This document shows positions 25,229 through 32,068 of a stretch of DNA of 64,000 nt, piece after piece. The stretch is from CBDCYS01 sp965226245. GTDB lineage: Bacteria; Acidobacteriota; Terriglobia; Bryobacterales; UBA6623. Positions within the stretch are counted from its first letter, which is position 1. Every line of letters starts with the position of its first letter. The stretch lies in contig CBDDCL010000015.1 of NCBI GenBank assembly GCA_965226245.1, positions 2,790,001 to 2,854,000 of the forward strand. Direction: 5' to 3'. Made by a program: the position numbers and the translations under genes. The notes under the pieces were generated by a model. That model saw only the letters and a program-made list of their open reading frames with translations. It searched no databases and was not told the origin of the DNA.

Positions 25229-26256
25229 AATGGGGTATTTAGTTGACTCCAGTAGCCACTACATCTTGGGGGTGGGGGTGCCGGCCCTGGTGGCCTCGAC
25301 CATTGTCTTATAGGGAGCAGGGTCGGCGGCGACCGCCTGCTGGAGGAGGCGATAGAAAAGTTTGCCGCGCGACCGTGAGGTCCGCCGGTTGAAGCGGAAC
25401 GTGAACTCGTCCAGGTAGTAGTCCAAATACTCGTGACTGACAGCCCCCTGGTGGGTCCCCAACAGCCAGCGCTTTAGCAGAGAGGCGACACGATGGACTC
25501 TCGGCAGCAGCTTACTCGCCGATTGCCGCTTCCCGCGCAGCACGGTGACTTCATGGCGGTATCCTTTGTTCTCCAATCCCGCATAGCCTTCCCAGCCGTC
25601 GGTGTGCACGAGGCTGCCAGGTTGGATAGCTTCTTCGACAAAGGCTTCCAAGCTCGCCGCTGAGGCATCCGCGATCCGACGGAGCCGGATGCGACCCATA
25701 CCGCGCCCATCCTCCTCGGCAGCAACCGCAACTAACGCTTTGCCAACCATTTCGCGACCTCGGACGCCCTCTTCGACTCCGCCCACATACGTTTCGTCCA
25801 CCTCCACCCGGCCGACCAGCCGATTGCGACCGGGGCGCACCATGGCGCGGCGGAACTTGTGCAGCCAGGTCCAGGCGGTTACATAGCTACCCAAACCCAA
25901 GACCCGCTGCAACTCCAGCGCGCTGGCCCCGCCTTTTTGCGTTGTCACCCACCAAGCCGCCCGGAACCACAACGTCAAGGGCTTGCGGGTGTCCTGGAAA
26001 ATCGTGCCCGCCGTCACCGAGGCCTGGTAACCGCAGTCGGCGCAGAGCAGCAGATTGCGTTTGCTGGCCCATGAGGACTGGATCCCACAGCGCGGGCACA
26101 CGAACCCCTCCGGCCAGCGCAGCTTCAGCAGGTACTCCCGGCACGCCTCCTCGGTCGAGAATCGAGCTTCCAACTCGACGAGGTTTCGGGGGTAGTCCTC
26201 CTTCATGCCCCCAACCACAACATATTGTGGCTACTGGAGTCAACTAAATACCCCAT
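25229..26256 (-). mobile_element. IS1595-family element, copy 2, inside dcd
   Basis: Same ends and sequence as copy 1. ATGGGCCG flanks both sides (25221-25228 and 26257-26264); the next two bases, AA, also match. Removing the element and one duplicate restores the dcd frame exactly (NFGP-FHLKLV). Confidence 0.92.
25259..26218 (-). CDS. IS1595-family transposase (copy 2)
   Basis: 319 residues, identical in translation to copies 1 and 4: zinc ribbon, HTH, DETYVGG, HTDGWEGY and the YYLDEFTFRFN tail. The frame is intact. Same orientation as the dcd gene it interrupts. Confidence 0.92.
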   Translation of the reverse strand: MVGGMKEDYPRNLVELEARFSTEEACREYLLKLRWPEGFVCPRCGIQSSWASKRNLLLCADCGYQASVTAGTIFQDTRKPLTLWFRAAWWVTTQKGGASALELQRVLGLGSYVTAWTWLHKFRRAMVRPGRNRLVGRVEVDETYVGGVEEGVRGREMVGKALVAVAAEEDGRGMGRIRLRRIADASAASLEAFVEEAIQPGSLVHTDGWEGYAGLENKGYRHEVTVLRGKRQSASKLLPRVHRVASLLKRWLLGTHQGAVSHEYLDYYLDEFTFRFNRRTSRSRGKLFYRLLQQAVAADPAPYKTMVEATRAGTPTPKM

Positions 26257-26332
26257 ATGGGCCGAAGTTGATCATCTCCAGGGTTATGTGCCCCTCAAAG
26301 CCCGCGTGGATGACCGGAGCCGTTAGGTGGAC

Positions 26333-26569
26333 AAGCCCGCTTCGCCCTAGTGAACTACGGCCCTCCACCCGCGCGGCGAGCGCAGCTTCAGCAGGTACTC
26401 CCGGCACGGAGGTTTCGGGGGTAGTCCTCCTTCATGCCCCCAACCACAACATATTGTGGCTACTGGAGTCAACTAAATACCCCATTACTCGCCGATTGCC
26501 GCTTCCCGCGCAGCACGGTATAAGCCCGCTTCGCCCTAGTGAACTACGGCCCTCCACCCGCGCGGCGAG
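26333..26569. repeat. Duplicated dcd segment flanking IS1595-derived filler
   Basis: A 48-base dcd segment occurs at 26333-26380 and again at 26522-26569. Between the copies are three joined IS1595 pieces. 26379-26408 comes from the transposase zinc-ribbon region. 26409-26486 is the IS end with its terminal repeat, after a skip of about 40 bases. 26485-26519 comes from the middle of the transposase gene. The order and breaks do not match any single insertion. Confidence 0.85.
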
Positions 26570-26821
26570 GCGCGAGTGGGGTTTCAGATGGACTCGTTCA
26601 CGCGTGATACCGAGGAGGAGCTGGTGGTCGAGTTCGTAGGGCGCGAGAACCACGGAGCCGTCGCTTTCGCGGGGTGCTTCGCAGTAGAAGGCTCCGGCGG
26701 TTTGTATGAACTTCTGCTGCGCTAGGTTTAATTCAACCCGAACTCCAGGAACCTTAAATTTGGCCCTGTCCCAGATACGAAATTCATCACCGAGCAGCAG
26801 ATCAATGGCGGAAGTAGCAAA

Positions 26822-27862
26822 ATGGGGTATTTAGTTGACTCCAGTAGCCACTACATCTTGGGGGTGGGGGTGCCGGCCCTGGTGGCCTCGACCATTGTCT
26901 TATAGGGAGCAGGGTCGGCGGCGACCGCCTGCTGGAGGAGGCGATAGAAAAGTTTGCCGCGCGACCGTGAGGTCCGCCGGTTGAAGCGGAACGTGAACTC
27001 GTCCAGGTAGTAGTCCAACGTGACTGTCCAAATACTCGTGACTGACAGCCCCCTGGTGGGTCCCCAACAGCCAGCGCTTTAGCAGAGAGGCGACACGATG
27101 GACTCTCGGCAGCAGCTTACTCGCCGATTGCCGCTTCCCGCGCAGCACGGTGACTTCATGGCGGTATCCTTTGTTCTCCAATCCCGCATAGCCTTCCCAG
27201 CCGTCGGTGTGCACGAGGCTGCCAGGTTGGATAGCTTCTTCGACAAAGGCTTCCAAGCTCGCCGCTGAGGCATCCGCGATCCGACGGAGCCGGATGCGAC
27301 CCATACCGCGCCCATCCTCCTCGGCAGCAACCGCAACTAACGCTTTGCCAACCATTTCGCGACCTCGGACGCCCTCTTCGACTCCGCCCACATACGTTTC
27401 GTCCACCTCCACCCGGCCGACCAGCCGATTGCGACCGGGGCGCACCATGGCGCGGCGGAACTTGTGCAGCCAGGTCCAGGCGGTTACATAGCTACCCAAA
27501 CCCAAGACCCGCTGCAACTCCAGCGCGCTGGCCCCGCCTTTTTGCGTTGTCACCCACCAAGCCGCCCGGAACCACAACGTCAAGGGCTTGCGGGTGTCCT
27601 GGAAAATCGTGCCCGCCGTCACCGAGGCCTGGTAACCGCAGTCGGCGCAGAGCAGCAGATTGCGTTTGCTGGCCCATGAGGACTGGATCCCACAGCGCGG
27701 GCACACGAACCCCTCCGGCCAGCGCAGCTTCAGCAGGTACTCCCGGCACGCCTCCTCGGTCGAGAATCGAGCTTCCAACTCGACGAGGTTTCGGGGGTAG
27801 TCCTCCTTCATGCCCCCAACCACAACATATTGTGGCTACTGGAGTCAACTAAATACCCCATT
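26822..27862 (-). mobile_element. IS1595-family element, copy 3, inside dcd
   Basis: Same ends as the other copies; GTAGCAAA flanks both sides (26814-26821 and 27863-27870). It is 13 bp longer than copy 4 because of an internal insertion at about 27017-27029 in the transposase gene. Confidence 0.92.
26861..27823 (-). pseudogene. IS1595-family transposase (copy 3), frameshifted
   Basis: Identical to the other copies through HEYLD, then a 13-base insertion (CGTGACTGTCCAA, made of pieces of the adjacent sequence) shifts the frame. The conserved YYLDEFTFRFNRRTSR tail is replaced by unrelated residues ending at 26900. The DETYVGG and HTDGWEGY boxes remain, but the loss of the C-terminal helix should inactivate it. 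The original stop would be at 26861. Confidence 0.9.
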
Positions 27863-27968
27863 GTAGCAAATTGTTCTTCCGCAGGGGCTGGTGTTATCTC
27901 GAGTTCGCCGTTATTGAGGGCTTCTTAGATGTCTGTGTCGCTGAGGACCATCTATTAGGAAGCAACGG

Positions 27969-28250
27969 TCAAGCAGTTACGAATAGGGCCTTCGGAATGC
28001 GGGTTCGGAGGCCACCCACTACAGGCTCCCCAGGGAGTTCAACAAGAACTTGGTCTCGGGCGTCGTCTTCGTGAACTATATATACGAGGACTTCTCCATC
28101 AACCTCGGTGCCTTGTTCTGGGAGATGTTTGAGCGCCCTAACTTTGGTTCGGTCTACGTATGCGGAGGAGTCCCCGATCATCACGTAGAACTCGGTTCCG
28201 AAAAGACCAGGTGACACCTTACAGCGGGCGTAGCGAGGTTCAGCTTTCAT
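27969..28250 (-). CDS. Small hypothetical protein upstream of dcd
   Basis: 93 residues from the ATG at 28250 (MKAEPRYARCKVSPGLFGTEFYVMIGD). It looks beta-rich and acidic (GEVLVYIVHEDDARDQVLVELP), with no signal peptide or membrane segment. It ends 17 bases before the dcd start, so it was probably in the same operon. I do not recognise a family. Codon use and steady composition favour a real gene over chance. Confidence 0.55.
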   Translation of the reverse strand: MKAEPRYARCKVSPGLFGTEFYVMIGDSSAYVDRTKVRALKHLPEQGTEVDGEVLVYIVHEDDARDQVLVELPGEPVVGGLRTRIPKALFVTA

Positions 28251-28366
28251 AAAACAATTCAGCACCTTTCTGTTTGAGGATGAGAAGTACTGCCCCATGA
28301 TGACCGGAAGTTCACTGGTAAGTCAAGCCCGTCATCGTCGGCTGGGTGCCCGCAACAGGATGGCGT

Positions 28367-28560
28367 TCAGCTGCCGGCCCGGCTCACTGCGGGATGCATG
28401 TCGATCTCGAGCCCCGCTGCTTTCATCTCCTTGGCGAGTTCCATGCGCCACGCTCCCGCATCATCGAACTCAACGAACAGGACGCCCTTGTAGTCCGAGG
28501 GGCTCTCGACCTTCGCGGTAGAGAGCACTACCCGGCGAGTGATTCCGCCTCCGCACCCTG
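28367..28560 (-). pseudogene. C-terminal remnant of a TIR-like nucleotide-binding protein
   Basis: The text SALYREG, then after a frame change VESPSDYKGVLFVEFDDAG and AWRMELAKEMKAAGLEIDM, matches the end of the TIR-like nucleotide-binding domain (PF10137 type) seen in CBASS/Pycsar-style defence effectors. The usual final residues (N-A-I-L) occur a little further on (AACGCCATCCTG on the minus strand at about 28361) but are separated by about 25 extra bases. The N-terminal part is absent. The family call is from memory of the motif PSDYKGVLF plus GAW. Confidence 0.55.
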
Positions 28561-28614
28561 CACGGGGTTTTGAAGTTTGCACTCGAAGCTCGAAGAAAAG
28601 GGAAGAAGTCGGAG

Positions 28615-29370
28615 CTAACCACCCGCGGGAGCGCGGGTTTCGAGCTTGGAGACCGCCATCCCAAGCAACTTCTGAATGGCTTCGTCGAGTTCCTTGGCGC
28701 GGAACCCCTGCGGGCCGGGTTTGCCCTTGAACTTGATCACGCCGTCGCTGCCCACCAGGTAGAGCCGGTCCGGCCAGGCGGTGTAGTTGGTCTCCACTTG
28801 GTTATCCATGTTGTCCACAAGCGTGGTAAATTCGATCCCCAACTTGCGCACGCACAACGACGCGTATTCGTCTTTTCCCTCGAAACTCTTCGCCGCAGCC
28901 AGGATCACTCCCTGCTGCTCGTTCGCTCCCACCTGCCACTCGTCACTGGCGTGAGCTTCGCGGATATAGACCAGCAGAAACTCGACGTCCTTGTACTTTT
29001 TCGACATCTCATTGAGAGCACCAACCTGGCGCCGGAAGGGAGGTCAAGTGTAGCTGCCGAAGACCAGGGCGACGGCCTTCTTCTCCTTGAAATCCGAAAG
29101 GCGAACGCGCTCTTCGGGATCCTTTGATTTTGAGGTCGAAGTCCGGCGGAACAGGTTCGCCGTGTTCCCGGAGGCTCTCGAGATAACCTGCGATGGCTGC
29201 GCGGCGGCGTCGTCGGGACAGCGGAAAAACGGGGCATAGACCCCTTGGACGGCCTCGGCTTCAAACGGAGAGCAGGCCAGACCGGTGACGAGGATCTGCC
29301 GCAATTGAGCATCGAGCGTCTTGGCCTCGAGTCTTTCGATCTGTTCTTGTTCCGCATGCCGCACGCCCAT
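28615..29370 (-). CDS. Deiodinase-like selenoprotein fused to a DUF1670 N-terminus
   Basis: The frame is open from the ATG at 29370 (AGGAGG upstream) through a single in-frame TGA at 29046-29044 to a stop at 28615, giving 251 residues if TGA is read as Sec. Residues 1 to about 55 are the DUF1670 first-gene N-terminus. From about residue 80 it is deiodinase/thioredoxin-like: RVRLSDFKEKKAVALVFGSYT-U-PPFRRQVGALNE, LLVYIREAHASDEW, NYTAWPDRLYLVGSDG. Sec in GSxT-U-PPF and the EAHASD segment are hallmarks of iodothyronine deiodinases and bacterial relatives. The natural N-terminus survives in another frame (ESLREHGEPVPPDFDLK), separated by one extra A in an A-run near 29140. Bacterial function is unknown; a redox role is likely. 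Confidence 0.75.
29017..29046 (-). promoter_or_regulatory. UGA codon with candidate bacterial SECIS hairpin
   Basis: Ten bases after the TGA is a 6-bp stem GGCGCC/GGUGCU closing the loop AGGUU. Bacterial SECIS elements lie directly downstream of the UGA inside the coding region and carry a GGU in the apical loop about 16 bases from the codon. Both features are present here. Two of the six pairs are G-U. Confidence 0.6.
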
Positions 29371-29434
29371 GGCCCTGCCTCCTTGCCCTTGCCTCCTACA
29401 ATAGGAGGTGTGCCATATGGCAAGAAGGTAGGGG
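29205..29434 (-). repeat. Copied right end of the DUF1670 element
   Basis: Near-identical to 20850-21098. It includes the inverted repeat GTGCCATATGGCAAG (29410-29424), the outer AAGGTAGGGG, the hairpin CCTCCTA-CAA-TAGGAGG, the ribosome site and the first ~55 codons of the DUF1670 first gene, with small internal deletions. The homology stops at about 29205, where deiodinase-gene sequence begins. Confidence 0.85.
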
Positions 29435-29455
29435 CTTTGGCCTTGAGGGGTTTTG

Positions 29456-29592
29456 GTCCCAGGGTTCCGCTTCGCTCCACCCATGGGCTACGATCCGGCG
29501 CCGCTTCGCGGCTCAAGGCTCTCCACGAGTAGCTCAACGGCTCTAAGTGAACAGCATTGGGTCTAGACCGCATTTCTCACCACCTGACGACC
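29456..29592 (-). repeat. Palindromic repeat family S, copy D (long form)
   Basis: Reverse-orientation copy with the same long leader as copy B (GTCAGGTGGTGAGAAATGCGG at about 29571-29591) and the GTTCACTTAGAGCC segment of copy A. As in copy B, the repeat reads towards the inverted repeat of a DUF1670 element end, about 30 bases away. Confidence 0.8.
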
Positions 29593-29622
29593 GAAACACA
29601 CGATAGACCCGCCATTAAGCGT

Positions 29623-30564
29623 CTAGTAGTAATATCCAGGCCGGTGGCGAACCTGCAGCTTTTTCGCGGACTTGCCCGACAGAACCACCTTGACCCGCCG
29701 GAAGGTTGAACTGGGGGCCGAGGCAGCCGGTGTATAGGCCAGGATGTATTGGCTGCGGATGTCTTCGGCGACTTGCTGGGCGATAGCGTGGACTTCGTCG
29801 ACGCTCTTTGGAAAGTGAGCGGCCCCGCCGGTGGCGTGTACGATGTTCCTTACGGCCCGGGTGGCTCTTTTCGCGGAGCGCCGGTCTTCTTCACTCAACA
29901 AGCCAACGGCATAGATGACCGTTTCGCCTTCTTGAAGGCGCCGCACCAGCCTCTCCAGATCGAGCATGCTGGCGTTATCTTCACCGTCGGTTACGATCAG
30001 CAGAACCTGCTTATCCCATTTGGCTTTCTCTTTGAGGTAGTCGAGCGACATGCCAACGGCGTCGTAAAGCGCGGTGCCGCCGCGGGAGTCAATCCGTTGC
30101 AGCGCGTCTTGCAGCCGCAGCACGTCACTGGTGAAGGGGCTGTCGAGGAAGCCCTCGTCATTGAAATTAACGATGAACACTTCGTCTTTCGGATTCGATG
30201 CCTTGACGAAATCGACAGCCGCCGTATTCACTTGGCGGCGCTTGTCCCGCATGCTTCCGCTGTTGTCGACCAAGATGCCGAGCGAAACCGGCACGTCTTC
30301 CCGCCGGAAGTATTTGAGCTGCTGCAAAACGTCCTCTTCATAGACCTTGAAGGCGCTTTTCGGCAAGTCCGTGACGAAATGGTCGCTGCGGTCGAGCACC
30401 GCCGTATGCAGCACCACTTCCTTGGTGCCCGCCCGGAAAGTCAACCCCGGGTCGTCCTCATCGGCGTGCTTGGCGGCCGGTTGTGCCGCGGCCGTCAGCG
30501 CGGCCAAGCACAAGGCGGCGCCAGCCTTCGCGATTCTTCGTGATGTCATCAACAACTGGGTCAT
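29623..30564 (-). CDS. VWFA-related secreted protein, Acidobacteria type (1)
   Basis: About 313 residues from the ATG at 30564; a longer in-frame start exists, but this one places the signal peptide (MTSRRIAKAGAALCLAALTAAAQ) correctly. A beta strand region (TKEVVLHTAVLDRSDHFVTDLPKSAFKVYEED) precedes a von Willebrand A domain. That domain has an intact MIDAS: VSLGILVDNSGSMRDKR, the Thr in RGGTALYDAVG, and the Asp in LLIVTDGEDN. The C-terminus (SQYILAYTPA ... KVVLSGKSAKKLQVRHRPGYYY) is typical of the acidobacterial VWFA family. The ligand is unknown; the location is periplasmic or extracellular. Paralogous to the next gene upstream. Confidence 0.88.
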   Translation of the reverse strand: MTQLLMTSRRIAKAGAALCLAALTAAAQPAAKHADEDDPGLTFRAGTKEVVLHTAVLDRSDHFVTDLPKSAFKVYEEDVLQQLKYFRREDVPVSLGILVDNSGSMRDKRRQVNTAAVDFVKASNPKDEVFIVNFNDEGFLDSPFTSDVLRLQDALQRIDSRGGTALYDAVGMSLDYLKEKAKWDKQVLLIVTDGEDNASMLDLERLVRRLQEGETVIYAVGLLSEEDRRSAKRATRAVRNIVHATGGAAHFPKSVDEVHAIAQQVAEDIRSQYILAYTPAASAPSSTFRRVKVVLSGKSAKKLQVRHRPGYYY

Positions 30565-30670
30565 TGCAGACCGCCTGCTTCTTTTCGTTTCGTTCGCAAC
30601 ACGATGGCCGCTCGCAACGCGCTGGATCTTAGCGGGCAATTCCCCGCCCATCGCGATCGATTGAGCAAGG

Positions 30671-31726
30671 TTACCGAGTCGGGGCATAGTAGCCGAGGCG
30701 GAAGTGGGCGCGCAGCGGCGGCATGCCGCGGATCTTTTTCAGCTTGACTTTGACTCGCCTCCACTTACCATCCTTGTCCTGATTGGTAGGGACGTAGCCC
30801 AGAACATACTGGTTGCGAAGCTCGATCCCGATGCGCGCCGCGACGTCGGGCAATTCGTTGAGGTTTTCGACAGGAAACTGGCGGCCGCCGGTCTGCTCGG
30901 CGATCTCGGTCAGCAGACTGGGCCCCGACAACTCTTCGGGAGTTCGTCCGCGCGAGGAGACCGGCTCGAAAATACCAATGGCATATATCTGAACATCGGC
31001 TTCCTTCACCAATCGCTTGATCTCGCGCCCGGTATAGCGGCTGCTGTTGTCGCCGCCATCCGAGATGACCAGCAGAGCTTTCTTTGTGTTGGAAGCCTCT
31101 TTCATTCGGTTGATCGCGAGGTAGATGGCGTCTAGCAGCGCGGTACGGCCTTTTGACTGCGTGAATGTGAGGCGGTTCTGGATCTCTTCCAAGCTTCGGG
31201 TGAATCCCGACATCATCTCGGGCCGGTCGTTAAACTGCACCAAGAAAAACTCGTCTTCGGGATTGGCCGTCTTGAAAAACTGGGCGACTGCTTCCCGAGC
31301 CTTGCTCATCTTGTGTCCCATGCTGCCGCTGGCATCGAAGACGATCCCGAGTGACAGTGGGGCGTCCTCGGCGCCGAACTGCGTGATCTCCTGATCGGTC
31401 TTATCCTCCGTTAGGCTGAAATGATCCCTTTCCAGTCCCGTTACCAGCCGCGCCATGGGGTCGGTCACCGTCACATTAATCAGCACCAGTGGAACGTCGA
31501 CCTTAATTGTCTCGGCCCGTTCCCCTGGACCCGAAAGCTCGAGCGGATCGGCCGGCCGGGACTTTAAACCCACTTTGGTTTCGGCGCCGAACACTGCCAT
31601 GGCGCAGGCCAGCCAACAGCCAACCGTGAACCCAATTCTTATCGATTGTGACGACGGGAGACCGGTCGCTCTTTGATGCCAAACACAACGTAAGCGGTCG
31701 GCCATAGTGAAGTCTGTTGCGATCAT
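30671..31726 (-). CDS. VWFA-related secreted protein, Acidobacteria type (2)
   Basis: 351 residues. The hydrophobic segment at about 30-47 (IGFTVGCWLACAMAVFGA) is a signal peptide, so a later start than 31726 is possible. MIDAS residues: LGIVFDASGSMGHKM, KGRTALLDAIYLA, LLVISDGGDN. The pattern VPLVLINVTVTDPMARLVTGLERDHF and the C-terminal RNQYVLGYVPTNQ ... FRLGYYAPTR match the same family as the downstream gene, about 105 bases away. The two form a tandem paralogous pair, probably one operon. Confidence 0.88.
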   Translation of the reverse strand: MIATDFTMADRLRCVWHQRATGLPSSQSIRIGFTVGCWLACAMAVFGAETKVGLKSRPADPLELSGPGERAETIKVDVPLVLINVTVTDPMARLVTGLERDHFSLTEDKTDQEITQFGAEDAPLSLGIVFDASGSMGHKMSKAREAVAQFFKTANPEDEFFLVQFNDRPEMMSGFTRSLEEIQNRLTFTQSKGRTALLDAIYLAINRMKEASNTKKALLVISDGGDNSSRYTGREIKRLVKEADVQIYAIGIFEPVSSRGRTPEELSGPSLLTEIAEQTGGRQFPVENLNELPDVAARIGIELRNQYVLGYVPTNQDKDGKWRRVKVKLKKIRGMPPLRAHFRLGYYAPTR

Positions 31727-32068
31727 TGCGGCAACGCCGCTTTGATTTTATCACACGGTTTGGGACTGTGTTAGACTTGACTTTGCTTCTCTGCCCGAGT
31801 TGCCGGGACTCGGCCGGTGGTTGCACAAGGGCGCGGCCCGCGCTATCTCAAAAAACTGTTTTGGGACGCGGGATGCCGGCCTGATACCGGAAACAAGAAT
31901 GCCGTCGTGGAGGCTCGTTAGTTCTCCGATCGTGAGACGGGGCCTTCTTCTCCCAATTTTAGCGTTCGCCCGGTTGCCGCCCGGCATCCCTAAGCTACTA
32001 TCTTTTCTTACAATTGAAGCCTGTCATTGGCCTACAAGCCGGCGCCCGGGCAGCGTCACAAGCCCATC
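31727..32068. other. Intergenic region between divergent VWA and pyrG genes
   Basis: About 340 bases that should hold the promoters of both divergent transcripts. I could not point to a convincing -35/-10 pair or operator. Short frames in it have no family likeness. Confidence 0.4.

Larger units (their letters stand above)
25081..27951 (-). pseudogene. dcd: dCTP deaminase gene, broken by two IS copies and filler
   Basis: Joining the pieces outside the IS elements gives a recognisable dCTP deaminase of about 190 residues. It starts MVLSDTDI (ATG at 27951), then a TAA stop at codon 9 (27927-27925), EALNNGELEITP, SAIDLLLGDEF, LAARVEGRSSLGRSGL, and HLTAPVIHAGFEGHITLEMINFGP with the catalytic Glu of GFEG. 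It ends with PICQLVFERLESPPG and a stop at 25081. Damage in order: the nonsense codon, IS1595 copy 3 after EEQFAT, an IS-fragment patch with a duplicated 48-base exon segment (26333-26569), and IS1595 copy 2 after NFGP. Dcd makes dUTP (or dUMP) from dCTP for thymidylate synthesis, so another copy or route is expected. Confidence 0.88.

Noticed and set aside
23855..27870. CRISPR-like array suggested by the repeated blocks
   Set aside because: The repeats are about 1-kb IS copies with inverted ends and target duplications; no short regular repeats with unique spacers exist in the window.
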